NCBI RefSeq assembly: GCF_030812855.1
Contig: NZ_JAUSTK010000003.1
Span: forward strand, 124,001-188,000
Length of the DNA: 64,000 bases
DNA from: Paenibacillus wynnii
Lineage (GTDB): Bacteria; Bacillota; Bacilli; Paenibacillales; Paenibacillaceae
Direction: 5' to 3'
Numbering within the stretch: the stretch's first letter is position 1; each line of letters begins with the position of its first letter. Of the stretch, positions 16,873 through 26,796 are shown in pieces. Position numbers and translations under genes: made by a program. The notes below the pieces were generated by a model that was not told where the DNA came from, did no database searches, and worked only from the letters and a program-made list of their open reading frames with translations.

Positions 16873-17717
16873 GAAGCCACCCACGCAATCCATTTTTTTC
16901 TAAATATGAATAACAGCGCCAAACCAATGGCGATTTTTAATAATAGTATATACGAAACCCAATGAGGATAGCCGTGTCTAAGCAGAAGACTGTCCAGTTC
17001 AGGTAATAACCAAATCGTTGCTCCAACTGCGAAATAAACCCCTGAAACACCTTTAATCCGGTGATGCAGAAGCCAGCTTAGCCATATCATCAGTATACAA
17101 AGCGGAAGCCATAACATTTCAAGCTCCAATACTGACGCCTCTGGACGAATCCCTCCGAAAAACCCAGCATACAGCAACGCCCAGAACACAAAGCCGCAAT
17201 ATTGCAGTAGGCCGATACGTAGTATAAACCCCAGAATACACCATAGTATCCCACAAGAACCAATTAGAATAGGCCGCCAAACTTCAGGATCGAGATCATG
17301 AAGCGCAATCATCCACATTCCGAAACCAAGCGTCAGCACGCTGCCAATTCCAGCCAACATAAGGCTTATTACCCTTTGACGATCTTTCAAAACCCCTGAG
17401 TATCCATAACAGACGAGCAGCAAAGACAAGGCTGTAGCCAGTTGCAAACTCCATGGAAAAACGCTAAAATAAAGACTAATTAAGAAAATGAAGGAAATAA
17501 TTCCAAAACCAAACAGCCAAATTTTAATGCTTCCCTGTTGAAGATTATGTAGCGAAACCGGATTACCGTTCTTAACGGTAGCTTCATCATCGTACAGATT
17601 AGTTAAGAAATCGCAGTATTGCTCGGATAGCAACCTGTTCTTCCTCCAGTACTGAATTTCTTTTAAAATGATGTCACGTTTCTCCAAATTCAACGGTTCA
17701 TCCCTCTTTCCAGACAC
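16869..17717 (-). CDS. Multi-pass membrane protein of unknown function, between rpoD and trmK
   Basis: 282 residues with a soluble N-terminal ~70 residues (LEKRDIILKEIQYWRKNRLLSEQYCDFLTNLY) followed by about eight or nine hydrophobic segments and a short basic end. The N-terminal helical segment resembles that of DUF2157-type membrane proteins (YWRKNRLLSEQ...), but the match is loose. No catalytic or transport motif is visible. In B. subtilis the cytochrome gene cccA sits between sigA and trmK; here this gene takes that place. The stop overlaps the trmK ATG, so it is translationally coupled to the tRNA methyltransferase. Not a recognised gene. Confidence 0.8.
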   Translation of the reverse strand: MSGKRDEPLNLEKRDIILKEIQYWRKNRLLSEQYCDFLTNLYDDEATVKNGNPVSLHNLQQGSIKIWLFGFGIISFIFLISLYFSVFPWSLQLATALSLLLVCYGYSGVLKDRQRVISLMLAGIGSVLTLGFGMWMIALHDLDPEVWRPILIGSCGILWCILGFILRIGLLQYCGFVFWALLYAGFFGGIRPEASVLELEMLWLPLCILMIWLSWLLHHRIKGVSGVYFAVGATIWLLPELDSLLLRHGYPHWVSYILLLKIAIGLALLFIFRKKWIAWVAS

Positions 17718-17740
17718 ATTTACTATCCTAATTTAAAACT

Positions 17741-17775
17741 AAAAGGACCTCCTGCCACTGTGCAGCAGAAGGTCC
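17741..17775 (-). terminator. Intrinsic terminator of rpoD
   Basis: Stem GGACCT/AGGTCC (17745-17750/17770-17775) with an inner CTGC/GCAG, followed by TTTTAG on the minus strand, about 12 nt after the rpoD stop. Confidence 0.8.
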
Positions 17776-17787
17776 AATAGATAAAAA

Positions 17788-18921
17788 CTATTCGAGGAAA
17801 TCCTTAAGTCGTTTACTACGGCTTGGGTGACGGAGCTTCCGCAGTGCTTTGGCTTCAATCTGACGAATACGTTCCCGGGTTACGCCGAACACTTTGCCGA
17901 CTTCTTCGAGAGTTCTTGTTCGTCCATCATCAAGTCCAAAACGCAGGCGAAGCACATTCTCTTCCCGCTCCGTGAGCGTGTCCAGCACGTCCTCCAGCTG
18001 TTCCTTCAGCAATTCATAAGCAGCGGCATCCGCCGGAGCCAATGCTTCCTGATCTTCTATGAAGTCGCCCAGATGAGAATCATCCTCTTCACCAATTGGT
18101 GTTTCCAGTGATACTGGCTCTTGGGCAATTTTCATGATCTCTCTGACTTTCTCTACTGTCAATTCCATCTCAGCCGCAATCTCTTCTGGTGAAGGTTCAC
18201 GTCCGAGCTCCTGCAGAAGTTGACGGGATACACGAATCAACTTGTTAATGGTCTCAACCATGTGCACTGGGATCCGAATGGTCCGCGCTTGGTCCGCAAT
18301 GGCACGGGTAATCGCTTGACGAATCCACCAGGTTGCATAGGTACTGAATTTAAAGCCCTTGTTGTGGTCAAATTTCTCCACGGCCTTAATTAGACCCATG
18401 TTACCTTCCTGAATAAGATCCAGGAACAACATGCCACGCCCAACATAACGTTTGGCGATACTCACCACGAGACGTAGGTTTGCTTCTGCAAGACGACGTT
18501 TTGCTTCCTCGTCACCATTCTTGATACGCATAGCAAGCTCAACTTCATCATCAGCCGATAATAGCGGTACACGACCGATTTCCTTCAGATACATACGGAC
18601 GGGGTCGTTAATTTTGATTCCCGGAGGCAATGACAAATCATCGTCAAAGCTAAATTCTTCGTTCTCGTTGTTCTCATTGTCCTCGCTTGGCCGAAGAGTC
18701 GATACTTCCTCATCGTTCTCATTCACGACTTCAATGCCGAGGTCACTCAGCTGCTCGTAGAATTCCTCCATTTGTTCAGGGTCTTGATCAAACGGCGACA
18801 ATTTCTCCATAATATCTTTGTAATTCAATGATGATCTTTTCTTACCTTGCTCAATAAGTTGATCTTTGACCTGGTCCAATGTAGATTCGGCTTCCAGTTC
18901 AGTATGCTGATCGTTCGCCAT
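17788..18921 (-). CDS. rpoD: RNA polymerase primary sigma factor (SigA/RpoD)
   Basis: Main housekeeping sigma factor, 377 residues, as in B. subtilis SigA. There is a short region 1.1 with acidic stretches, region 1.2 [17 protein letters not shown], region 2 with [17 protein letters not shown] and [20 protein letters not shown] (-10 recognition and melting), region 3, and region 4 [20 protein letters not shown] (-35 recognition helix) ending in [20 protein letters not shown]. The ATG at 18921 has a GGAGGGAG site. It follows dnaG by 40 bp, as in the classical macromolecular synthesis operon. Confidence 0.98.
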   Translation of the reverse strand: MANDQHTELEAESTLDQVKDQLIEQGKKRSSLNYKDIMEKLSPFDQDPEQMEEFYEQLSDLGIEVVNENDEEVSTLRPSEDNENNENEEFSFDDDLSLPPGIKINDPVRMYLKEIGRVPLLSADDEVELAMRIKNGDEEAKRRLAEANLRLVVSIAKRYVGRGMLFLDLIQEGNMGLIKAVEKFDHNKGFKFSTYATWWIRQAITRAIADQARTIRIPVHMVETINKLIRVSRQLLQELGREPSPEEIAAEMELTVEKVREIMKIAQEPVSLETPIGEEDDSHLGDFIEDQEALAPADAAAYELLKEQLEDVLDTLTEREENVLRLRFGLDDGRTRTLEEVGKVFGVTRERIRQIEAKALRKLRHPSRSKRLKDFLE

Positions 18922-18961
18922 AATTCGACTCCCTCCTCCCTAGGTACATCCTGTGGGCATT

Positions 18962-20782
18962 TCATTGTCTCTCTAGGGCTATAATCTCACTTGCTATTTG
19001 TGCCGCACGCAAAAAATCTCCGTTTTTTTCCGCCCCGATCATCTCTTCCCGCTTCTGCTCCATCCTGCGTTGCAGAGGAAATCTCTGCACTTCGCGGATA
19101 CAGTCGTCCAGAACCTGTACATTCCAATCCGGTGGTGTGTCCATCATAGATATTGAGGTTGCAGTCTTCTCCAGACGGTCATCTTGAAGTGATGATAGAA
19201 ACCGGCTTATATCCGGTGGTTTGCCTTGCGCGTAAAAGGCGTATAGATAAGCGGCAATTGCCGCATGATCATCGATGTTGAAAGCTTCTCCCAGACGTTC
19301 ACCTACATAGCTTGCAGCCTCTGGATCCTGCAACATAAAAGACAGTAAACGCCGTTCCGCAACATGATAAGCAGGCAGTAAAGTTGGAGTCTGAACCTGC
19401 CCTTTTTTATGCCTACCATTATTCCACCTTTTGTCGTTATTATCCCCTTCGGGAAGGTTTTTTTGCATAGAGGCTCTGAGTAAGTTACAATCTTGCTTCA
19501 AACTGTCATAAGACAGGTCGAGCTCAGAGGCAATTTCCCTTAGATAAACCTCTCTCTCCGTGGAAGAATGAAGCATGGCAATGATCTCAATCGCTTCTTT
19601 TGCATAAGCGATTTTGCCATCTTCCTCTAGGAGTATATGGTTTTTTTTCAGATATATAAGCTTAAATTTTACGGTGGAAACTGCAGATTCGATTACCTGT
19701 TCTCTGAACCTGTCCCCGCCGTAACGGGATACGAATTCATCGGGGTCCATCCCGCTTGGCAATAAAGCGATCTTGACCCGAAGGCCGTTTCCTTCAAGCA
19801 GTGGAATAGCCTTCATAGCTGCGGCTTGTCCTGCCCGATCACCGTCATAGGACAGTACAATCTCATCAGCCATGCTCTTCATAAGCGCCATATGGTTCTC
19901 TGTAAGCGATGTCCCCATTGTTGCTACTCCGTTATGCACACCTGCATCCCAAGCCGATATGACATCCCCGTATCCTTCAAATAGTACGATTTGCCGCGTT
20001 TTGCGAATGGATGCTTTGGATTGGTGCAAGTTATACAATATCCGGCTTTTGTTAAATAGTTTGCTCTCTGGAGAATTTAAATATTTCGGCTGACCCTCTC
20101 CAAGAACCCTTCCAGCAAATGCAATTACCTTGCCTGTACGATTACTGATCGGGAAGATAACCCTGCCACGGAAACGGTCAATATAACCTTTCCCTTCACC
20201 TCTGGCAGATAACAGGCCGCCTTTCTCCATCTCAGCGAGATCAAAATTTCTTTTCTCCAAAAATTGAAGCAGTGTATCCCAGCGGTCCGGAGCATACCCG
20301 ATCTGAAATTGGTCAATCATTTTATCGCTGAAATTCCGGGATCTTAAATATTCCATTGCGGCTGTGCCGTGTTCCGTATTTTTCAGCAGATAATGATAGA
20401 ACTTTGCAGACCATTCATAAGCTTGAATTAATCGGTCTCGTTCCGGATCGGATGCAGACAGCACGCCTCCTTTTCCCTCGGGGATCGGAATGTCACTTTC
20501 CTCGGCCATTATTTTAACTGCTTCGGGGAAGGATAGTCCTTCGATTTCCATCCTGAACTTGATGGCATTTCCACCCATACCGCAGCTAAAACAATGAAAC
20601 ACTCCCCGGTCTGGAGTAACTGTGAAGGAAGGGGTTTTTTCCGAATGGAACGGGCAGAGGCCCCATAAATATTTCCCCCGCTTGGTTAAATGGACAACCC
20701 TGCCTACGGTTTCGGCAATATCATGCCGCGCCAGCACGCTTTCGATGACCTCTTCCGGAATATTACCGTGTCCGCTAGCCAC
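18962..20782 (-). CDS. dnaG: DNA primase DnaG
   Basis: Makes RNA primers at the replication fork. Zinc-binding domain LCPFHSEKTPSFTVTPDRGV ... HCFSCGMGGN (Cys-x2-His ... Cys-x2-Cys, about residues 40-70), the RNA polymerase core with YLNSPESKLFNKSRILYNL, TOPRIM with VLFEGYGDVISA and LSYDGDRAG (about 265-335), and a C-terminal helicase-binding domain after a variable linker (about 440-460). Start GTG at 20782 (MASGHGNIPEEVIE) is preferred because AAGGTGG sits 5 nt upstream; the ATG at 20797 adds five residues and overlaps that site. Upstream of rpoD, as is usual. Confidence 0.95.
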   Translation of the reverse strand: MASGHGNIPEEVIESVLARHDIAETVGRVVHLTKRGKYLWGLCPFHSEKTPSFTVTPDRGVFHCFSCGMGGNAIKFRMEIEGLSFPEAVKIMAEESDIPIPEGKGGVLSASDPERDRLIQAYEWSAKFYHYLLKNTEHGTAAMEYLRSRNFSDKMIDQFQIGYAPDRWDTLLQFLEKRNFDLAEMEKGGLLSARGEGKGYIDRFRGRVIFPISNRTGKVIAFAGRVLGEGQPKYLNSPESKLFNKSRILYNLHQSKASIRKTRQIVLFEGYGDVISAWDAGVHNGVATMGTSLTENHMALMKSMADEIVLSYDGDRAGQAAAMKAIPLLEGNGLRVKIALLPSGMDPDEFVSRYGGDRFREQVIESAVSTVKFKLIYLKKNHILLEEDGKIAYAKEAIEIIAMLHSSTEREVYLREIASELDLSYDSLKQDCNLLRASMQKNLPEGDNNDKRWNNGRHKKGQVQTPTLLPAYHVAERRLLSFMLQDPEAASYVGERLGEAFNIDDHAAIAAYLYAFYAQGKPPDISRFLSSLQDDRLEKTATSISMMDTPPDWNVQVLDDCIREVQRFPLQRRMEQKREEMIGAEKNGDFLRAAQIASEIIALERQ

Positions 20783-20821
20783 CCTAACCACCTTCATCTC
20801 TTAACAAATAAATATAATTCG

Positions 20822-21301
20822 CTATCGCTGGACATTCTCCTGCAAAACCGTTAAAAGTTTTGTCAGTTTATGTTGAAAAAAAATCTTTTCCTCCGCAGTT
20901 ATCGCTTTTGGGCCTTTGGAATAGTGACCGCGTCTTCGCTCAACTGCTCTGGCATGCCTGCCTTCCAGCATGAAATCCATAGTAGTATCCTGATACGATT
21001 GCCCCCGAAAAGAGAGAACGTTACACCGTTTACCCAGTGCCAGCGCCGCCAATCCATAATCCTGGGTCAAGACAATATCGCCCGGAGTAATATGATTCGC
21101 GATATACAGATCAGCACTTTGGTCGCTGCTGTCCACCTGCACTACAGTAACACCATCCTCAGCTTTTAACACATGATTAAAAGAAGAAACCATTATCACC
21201 GGAATGTTAAACATACGGGCAGCGGCAGCAATCTCCTTTTTAACCGGACAGGCATCCCCATCAACCACTATGGTTCTTCCCGGAGTTCCTTCCATGAACA
21301 T
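20822..21301 (-). CDS. yqxD: YqxD/YaiI family (DUF188) protein
   Basis: About 159 residues with the family motif TIVVDGDACPVKKEI at the N-terminus (Asp and Cys conserved), NHVLKAEDGVTVVQVDSSDQ and ITPGDIVLTQDYGLAALAL, and a basic C-terminal half ending in FQHKLTKLLTVLQENVQR. DUF188 proteins resemble PIN-like nucleases but have no proven activity. It sits directly upstream of dnaG, as yqxD does in B. subtilis, which makes a role tied to replication or RNA processing plausible. The start codon could be TTG 21307, ATG 21301 or ATG 21289; I chose 21301. Confidence 0.9.
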   Translation of the reverse strand: MFMEGTPGRTIVVDGDACPVKKEIAAAARMFNIPVIMVSSFNHVLKAEDGVTVVQVDSSDQSADLYIANHITPGDIVLTQDYGLAALALGKRCNVLSFRGQSYQDTTMDFMLEGRHARAVERRRGHYSKGPKAITAEEKIFFQHKLTKLLTVLQENVQR

Positions 21302-21363
21302 CACCAATTTCCCGTGTAATATATATACGCGCTGACGGTATGAAATCCTTCTTTGAAAAGCAT

Positions 21364-21411
21364 AAATACGGAACGGATGACAAAGAGACGCATTGGCACC
21401 GTTCCGTATAT
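21364..21411 (-). terminator. Probable terminator of glyQS
   Basis: Perfect 9-bp stem ACGGAACGG/CCGTTCCGT (21368-21376/21399-21407) with AT-rich extension, followed at a short distance by TTTTC on the minus strand. It lies about 65 nt past the glyS stop. Confidence 0.6.
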
Positions 21412-21474
21412 TTATACCCTAATCCATCATTCTATACCATGAGAGGTTCATTTTTCATAAAAATCCCTGTAAAA

Positions 21475-23550
21475 TTACCAGACCAGCTTGCTAAAATCCG
21501 CAAAGACTTTTGTATCCGCATCAATACCGGCCAACAAAGCCAGACGATTGGAACGTACCTTCTCGTCATCCGCCATAACCATAACTGAATCAAAAAATCC
21601 GGTAACCGCATCTTTTAATCCTGAAAGGATACGAAGTGCCTCGTCCGCATTTCTAGCAGACAACGCTTCATGATATGGGGCGTGAAGAGATTGCCAAGTC
21701 TCGAAAAGTTTAACTTCAGCATCATCTGACAGCAGAGCAGGATCTACAGATCCACCTTGTGCCTTGGCTGCCAAATTACCAACCCGGTTGAAAGAATCTA
21801 CGGTGATTTTGAAGTCCTCTTGGGTCTGCACGGCATCATTAAGCGCACGGCTTCTGGAGACTACGGCCACAACATCATCATAGCCTGCCGCAATAACTGC
21901 ATCCACAACATCGTAGCGCACATTGTCGGATAATAAACGTTTTACACGAAGTCCGAAGAACTCGTACAGGTTTATACGCAGTTCGGTACCAGAATGTTTC
22001 ATATTACGTGATTTTTCATGAACCTGTGCAGCAATTTCAAATATTTCCTGCAGACTGATGGACAGCTTATGTTCCAGAACAATTTGTACAATCCCGGCCG
22101 CTTGACGACGCAGCGCATAAGGATCCTGAGAGCCTGTAGGAATTATACCAATCGAGAAACAGCCGACGATGGTGTCGATTTTATCAGCGATACTCACGAC
22201 ATATCCAGCTTCTGATGCAGGAACTGCTTCTCCTGCAAAACGTGGCTGATAGTGCTCGAATATGGCTTTAGCGACAGTATCCGACTCTCCGGCTTTACGG
22301 GCGTAATCTTCACCCATAGTTCCTTGAAGCTCAGGGAATTCATAGACCATCTGTGTAACCAGATCGAATTTGCAAATTTCAGCCGTACGGCTAACCTCTG
22401 CTGCAGTAGTTGCTGCAAGACCCAACTTCAGGGACAAAGCATCAGCAATTTGTCGAATCCGGCGAACTTTATCACCGATACTGCCCATCTCTTCGTGGTA
22501 CACGATATTTTCCAGCTTAGCCAGCGCATCCTCAATCTTAAGCTTTTGATCCTCTTGATAGAAGAATTTAGCATCCGAAAGACGGGCACGAAGCACCTTC
22601 TCATTACCTTTTGCAATCACATCCAGCGATACAGCATTACCGTTACGAACCGTTACGAAAAAGGGCAGCAGTTTGCCTGTCGCATCCAGTACCGGGAAAT
22701 AACGTTGGTGCTCGCGCATCGAAGTAATAAGCACATCCTGCGGTATATGCAGGAAAGAGGGGTCGAAGGTTCCAAAAAGGACGGTTGGTGTTTCGACAAG
22801 GAACAGCACTTCTTCTAACAGATCTTCTTTAATCGCAATGGTCCAGTCTTTTTCCTTCGCAAGAGTGTTGATTTGATCCAGGATCAGCTGTTCACGTTCC
22901 TTTACATCCACAAGTACATGTTGAGCACGCAAGCTTTCCACATACGCTGAGGGCTCTGTGATCACGGCTTCGGATCCCAAGAAACGGTGCCCACGGCTTA
23001 CATTCCCGGCTTTAACACCTGTGATTTCCAAATTTACTACATCTGTGCCGAAGAGCGCCACCATCCAACGGATCGGGCGGACAAATTTGAAATCATGAGT
23101 TCCCCAGCGCATATTTTTCGGAAAAGTCATGGCACTTACGATCCCGTTAAGTCCCTCAGTAAGCAGGGAAGCTGTTTCGACTCCATCACTATTTCTGGTA
23201 GCGTAAATGTATTCCACACCGCCAAGCTCTTTGAAAGTAAACTGTTCAGGAGTTACACCTTGACTGCGGGCAAAGCCAAGCGCTGCTTTGCTCCATTCGC
23301 CTGCTGCGTCCAAAGCAATTTTACGGGCAGGACCTTTAACCTCTTCACTGATATCTTGCTGCTTCTCAGCAACCTCCTTGACTAGAACGGCAAGTCGACG
23401 GGGTGTTGCATACGCGGTGACACCACTATGCGCAATACGAGAAGCCTCCAGCCATTTAGAAGTTCTATCTTGAAGCTGCTCCATTGCTGCTCGAATAAAG
23501 CGAGCAGGTATTTCTTCCAGACCAATTTCAAACAACAAGTCTTTAGACAT
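21475..23550 (-). CDS. glyS: Glycine-tRNA ligase beta subunit
   Basis: Subunit of the alpha2-beta2 glycyl-tRNA synthetase that attaches glycine to tRNA-Gly. Typical N-terminal [20 protein letters not shown], the GRGYP-free core [20 protein letters not shown], an HD-like segment [18 protein letters not shown] and the C-terminal anticodon-binding (DALR-like) region from about residue 560. The 691-residue length matches the family. The ATG at 23550 (GAAGGTG upstream) overlaps the end of glyQ by 8 bp; the GTG three codons earlier is less likely. Cotranscribed with glyQ under T-box control. Confidence 0.96.
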   Translation of the reverse strand: MSKDLLFEIGLEEIPARFIRAAMEQLQDRTSKWLEASRIAHSGVTAYATPRRLAVLVKEVAEKQQDISEEVKGPARKIALDAAGEWSKAALGFARSQGVTPEQFTFKELGGVEYIYATRNSDGVETASLLTEGLNGIVSAMTFPKNMRWGTHDFKFVRPIRWMVALFGTDVVNLEITGVKAGNVSRGHRFLGSEAVITEPSAYVESLRAQHVLVDVKEREQLILDQINTLAKEKDWTIAIKEDLLEEVLFLVETPTVLFGTFDPSFLHIPQDVLITSMREHQRYFPVLDATGKLLPFFVTVRNGNAVSLDVIAKGNEKVLRARLSDAKFFYQEDQKLKIEDALAKLENIVYHEEMGSIGDKVRRIRQIADALSLKLGLAATTAAEVSRTAEICKFDLVTQMVYEFPELQGTMGEDYARKAGESDTVAKAIFEHYQPRFAGEAVPASEAGYVVSIADKIDTIVGCFSIGIIPTGSQDPYALRRQAAGIVQIVLEHKLSISLQEIFEIAAQVHEKSRNMKHSGTELRINLYEFFGLRVKRLLSDNVRYDVVDAVIAAGYDDVVAVVSRSRALNDAVQTQEDFKITVDSFNRVGNLAAKAQGGSVDPALLSDDAEVKLFETWQSLHAPYHEALSARNADEALRILSGLKDAVTGFFDSVMVMADDEKVRSNRLALLAGIDADTKVFADFSKLVW

Positions 23551-24430
23551 GTTCAGCACCTTCTTTCTTCAGCAGCGGGAAGCCCAGCTTCTCGCGTTCC
23601 TCCATATAGGTCGCCGCTACAGTCCGGGCAAGATTACGTACTCTTGTTATAAATCCGGTACGTTCGGTTACACTGATGGCTCCGCGCGCATCCAGCAGAT
23701 TGAATGTGTGTGAGCATTTAAGCACATAATCATAAGCAGGGAACACAAGATTCTTCTCCATGGCTCTGCGTGCTTCTTCCTCGTAGGTATTAAACAACGT
23801 GAAAAGCATTTTGACATCCGAAACCTCAAAGGTATAGGTTGAATGCTCGAACTCCGGTTGATGGAATACGTCACCATACGTGATACCGTCTACCCATTCC
23901 AAATCGAACACATTTTCTTTATCCTGTATATAGGACGCCAACCGTTCCATACCGTATGTAATTTCTACGGCAACCGGATTAGCTTCAATACCTCCGACTT
24001 GTTGGAAGTAAGTGAACTGTGTGATTTCCATACCATCCAGCCATACTTCCCAACCTAAACCTGCACAGCCTAACGACGGATTTTCCCAGTTGTCTTCAAC
24101 AAAACGAATGTCATGTAGCAGCGGTTCAACACCAAGTGCTTTCAGACTATCTAGATAAATTTCTTGAATATTATCCGGTGATGGTTTGATAATCACTTGA
24201 AATTGATGATGCTGGTATAGACGGTTAGGGTTTTCTCCGTAACGTCCGTCCGATGGGCGGCGGGACGGCTCAACATAAGCCACTTTCCACGGCTCAGGTC
24301 CTAGCGAACGCAAAAAAGTCATAGGGTTCATAGTGCCCGCCCCTTTTTCCGTATCATACGGTTGGACGATAATACAGTTGTGTTCTGCCCAAAACTGCTG
24401 CAGCGTCAAAATCATCTGCTGAAAATTCAT
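23543..24430 (-). CDS. glyQ: Glycine-tRNA ligase alpha subunit
   Basis: Catalytic class II alpha subunit. [20 protein letters not shown] opens the protein as in all Gly[21 protein letters not shown] holds motif 2 and the glycine/ATP site, with [20 protein letters not shown] and [14 protein letters not shown] completing the catalytic core. About 295 residues, as expected. The upstream in-frame extension to 24631 lies within the T-box leader and terminator and was rejected. Expression is coupled to uncharged tRNA-Gly by the leader. Confidence 0.97.
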   Translation of the reverse strand: MNFQQMILTLQQFWAEHNCIIVQPYDTEKGAGTMNPMTFLRSLGPEPWKVAYVEPSRRPSDGRYGENPNRLYQHHQFQVIIKPSPDNIQEIYLDSLKALGVEPLLHDIRFVEDNWENPSLGCAGLGWEVWLDGMEITQFTYFQQVGGIEANPVAVEITYGMERLASYIQDKENVFDLEWVDGITYGDVFHQPEFEHSTYTFEVSDVKMLFTLFNTYEEEARRAMEKNLVFPAYDYVLKCSHTFNLLDARGAISVTERTGFITRVRNLARTVAATYMEEREKLGFPLLKKEGAEHV

Positions 24431-24527
24431 AATTCCACCGGCTCCTTCGCTTTTCACAAGTTTTATTGCACGACGGCGTAACGGTCGTTCTGAGAACAAT
24501 TTCTGTAAAACAGTCCTTGCCACAGAA

Positions 24528-24832
24528 CAAAAAGCTCCCGCCCCCATGCCTGATATACAGACATAGGGACGAGAGCTAATAATCTCCCGCGGTTCCACCC
24601 TACTTGATTTCGCTACGGAACCAGCCTTCATTCAGCCGGTACTCTCATCACGAAATCCACTTTTCACTGCCCTCTACGCACTCCCGGGTGCCCTGTTCAT
24701 GAACATTATCCTGCCAGGCTTCCACTGCCCCCGGCTCGCTGAATTGGATCTTAGGTTCATTACTTTCCCGATCACTGCACGTCTCTCCATAAGTTGGAGT
24801 TACAACGGCTGTTTTATTCACAAAAAGAAACT
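24528..24832 (-). promoter_or_regulatory. Glycine T-box riboswitch upstream of glyQS
   Basis: Binds uncharged tRNA-Gly and prevents termination ahead of glyQS. The T-box sequence AGGGTGGAACCGCGGGA is at about 24582-24601; stem III follows CCGGCT/GGCTGG; the distal stem I has AGCGAGCCGGGGGCAGTGG. A specifier candidate GGC (Gly) is on the minus strand at 24690-24692, in the 3' strand of the presumed specifier loop, closed by CGGG/CCCG. The terminator GCTCTCGTCCC/GGGGGCGGGAGC with TTTTT is at 24528-24576. The fold of stem I is a hand estimate; the T-box itself is clear. Confidence 0.95.
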
Positions 24833-24838
24833 GTACCC

Positions 24839-24867
24839 ATAGTAACGGAATTTTCTCGTTTCGTCAA
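24839..24867 (-). promoter_or_regulatory. glyQS promoter overlapping the recO stop codon
   Basis: -35 TTGACG (24862-24867), 17-bp spacer, -10 TACTAT (24839-24844). The TGA inside the -35 is the recO stop codon (24864-24866). Transcription would start near 24832, at the head of the T-box leader. Confidence 0.75.
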
Positions 24868-25619
24868 ATATTATACTTATCCAGTTGATCCAAGAAATTT
24901 TGCGACTTGAGCCTAAGCCCAAGCTGGAAATCCATGATGGCTCTCATGACCTTTTTCAATTCCTCACGGGTATCCGCTTTAACATCCACATTCCCAAGCC
25001 TTGTTAAATCAAGCTTAGCGAACAGTCTCAGCAGCTTCAATGATCGCGGGGAAATCTCCATGGAAGGAGGATCATTATGCTTGCAGCTGCGGCAGAGCAC
25101 CCCGCCAAGGCGGGGGCTGATCAATAGTTGATCATCAGGCTTCTCACGTCCGCATATCACACAATGTTCCAACTGTGGGCCGTAACCTGCAGCCTGTAAG
25201 ATCTTCATCTCATAAACATTTATAATGACCCCAGGCTCTTTTCCTTCTTCCAATCCGTTTAGACAAGCAGCAAGCTGACGAAACCAGAAGCTGCCTGTTT
25301 CTTCATCATGGAGTACACGATCCAGCAGCTCGCAAGCATAAGAAGAGTAAGCAGCTTTCACTAAATCTTCACGTAATGGATGATGAGACTCCGTGATCTC
25401 ACCCGAATTAAGCGTCCCTAAACCGCCGTTATTTCTAAAAAAAACAAATTGTCCGACAGTAAACGGTTGAATGAGCGCAGCATGTCGGCTTCTCGCCTTC
25501 TTAGCACCTCTCACCAGAACCCCTACCTTACCGGCATTCTCGGTGCAAAGCGTAATGATTGCGTTCCCTTCACCGTAGTCCATGCTGCGGATGACGATCC
25601 CTTCCACCCTGTGTAGCAT
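24864..25619 (-). CDS. recO: DNA repair protein RecO
   Basis: Anneals complementary strands and helps RecR load RecA in the RecFOR pathway. The N-terminal OB fold starts MLHRVEGIVIRSMDYGEGNA, followed by a helical domain and a zinc site HCVICGREKP ... GGVLCRSCKH (two Cys-x2-Cys pairs) near residues 145-180. About 251 residues. The ATG at 25619 follows GAGAAGAGG and matches the family start; the longer frame to 25652 adds unrelated residues. Follows yqzL and era, as in B. subtilis. Confidence 0.95.
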   Translation of the reverse strand: MLHRVEGIVIRSMDYGEGNAIITLCTENAGKVGVLVRGAKKARSRHAALIQPFTVGQFVFFRNNGGLGTLNSGEITESHHPLREDLVKAAYSSYACELLDRVLHDEETGSFWFRQLAACLNGLEEGKEPGVIINVYEMKILQAAGYGPQLEHCVICGREKPDDQLLISPRLGGVLCRSCKHNDPPSMEISPRSLKLLRLFAKLDLTRLGNVDVKADTREELKKVMRAIMDFQLGLRLKSQNFLDQLDKYNI

Positions 25620-25655
25620 GCCTCTTCTCCCAACCATTCGGCAAGCAACCAATCC

Positions 25656-25799
25656 TTACTGCGCTTCTTCATCATAATCCTTCTCTTCCCCCATCAGCAG
25701 ATCCCCGTCGTTCACTGGCGGCTCACCGGCTTGCTTGTACAGCAGGTATGCGTCGACATCTCCAGTCATTGCAAAATACTTCCACGAAAAGTCTCGCAT
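25656..25799 (-). CDS. yqzL: YqzL-family small protein
   Basis: 47 residues, MRDFSWKYFAMTGDVDAYLL at the N-terminus, then an acidic tail DLLMGEEKDYDEEAQ. The SWKYFxxTGDVDAYLLYK core is the YqzL signature; the function is unknown. AAGGATG precedes the ATG by 8 nt, and the gene sits between era and recO, its conserved position. The stop is 36 bp before the chosen recO start, suggesting cotranscription. Confidence 0.9.
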   Translation of the reverse strand: MRDFSWKYFAMTGDVDAYLLYKQAGEPPVNDGDLLMGEEKDYDEEAQ

Positions 25800-25902
25800 T
25801 CGTATTCATCCTTTCTTCGGAAACACGATGTCTCTTCGAAATTAGGATGTGCGATGATACAGGTTCTATCCTTGCAATTCCTGCCAACAACATGTTGGAG
25901 GT

Positions 25903-26796
25903 TTAAAGATCTTTATGGAAGCCTAAATCACGCAGTACGCGATCCTGATTGCGCCAATCTTTTTTGACTTTTACCCATAATTCCAAAAATATTTTGGAGC
26001 CCAGCAAATTCTCAATGTCCGTACGTGCCCGTCTTCCTACTTCCTTAAGAAGCGCACCCTGTTTCCCGATAATAATTCCCTTTTGGGAATCACGTTCCAC
26101 AAAAATAACCGCAGATACATGTACGACGCCATTAGGTTCAAGCTTCATATCTTCAATCGCAACTGCAATAGAATGCGGCACTTCTTCGCGAGTTAAATGC
26201 AAAATTTTCTCCCGAATAAGCTCAGCGATAACAAACTGCTCCGGATGATCCGTTATTTGATCTGCAGGATAGTATTGCGGCCCCTCCGGCAAATATTTCT
26301 GAAGCTGGTCAAGCAGTGTATTCACATTGCTGCCAAATTTGGCGGACACTGGGATGATCTCAGCAAAGTCATGCAACTTACGGTATTCCGCCATCAGCGG
26401 TAAAAGAGCCTCGGGCTCCAGCTTGTCTATTTTGTTAAGGACGAGGATAACTGGTGTTTTCACATTATTTAGTTGTTCAGCAATATAACGGTCACCACCG
26501 CCCATTCCTTCTGCGGCGTCTACAAGAAACAGCACGGCCTCTACTTCACCCAGTGTGCTTAATGCAGTCGAGTTCATGTAATCGCCAAGCTTTGATTGAC
26601 GTTTATGAATTCCGGGTGTATCCAGGAAAACGATTTGTGATTGGTTATTGGTGTAAACTCCATGAATTTTGTTTCTTGTTGTTTGCGGTTTGTCTGACAT
26701 GATCGCAATCTTCTGCCCGATAACCTGATTCATTAAAGTCGATTTACCTACGTTCGGTCTGCCGACAATTGCCACAAACCCTGATTTGAATTTCAT
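25903..26796 (-). CDS. era: GTPase Era (16S rRNA maturation)
   Basis: Essential GTPase that binds the 3' end of 16S rRNA during 30S assembly. G1 [13 protein letters not shown] (about 10-22), G2 with TTRN, G3 DTPGIHK (about 59-65), G4 NKIDKLE (about 121-127), G5 SAKFG, and a C-terminal KH domain with [20 protein letters not shown] (about 225-245). 297 residues is normal. It heads the era-yqzL-recO group; a 528-bp repeat-bearing gap separates it from cdd upstream, unlike the close spacing in B. subtilis. Confidence 0.97.
   Translation of the reverse strand: MKFKSGFVAIVGRPNVGKSTLMNQVIGQKIAIMSDKPQTTRNKIHGVYTNNQSQIVFLDTPGIHKRQSKLGDYMNSTALSTLGEVEAVLFLVDAAEGMGGGDRYIAEQLNNVKTPVILVLNKIDKLEPEALLPLMAEYRKLHDFAEIIPVSAKFGSNVNTLLDQLQKYLPEGPQYYPADQITDHPEQFVIAELIREKILHLTREEVPHSIAVAIEDMKLEPNGVVHVSAVIFVERDSQKGIIIGKQGALLKEVGRRARTDIENLLGSKIFLELWVKVKKDWRNQDRVLRDLGFHKDL

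Noticed and set aside
24431-24631. N-terminal extension of GlyQ
   Set aside because: The extra in-frame codons fall in the T-box antiterminator and terminator; the family start is the ATG at 24430.
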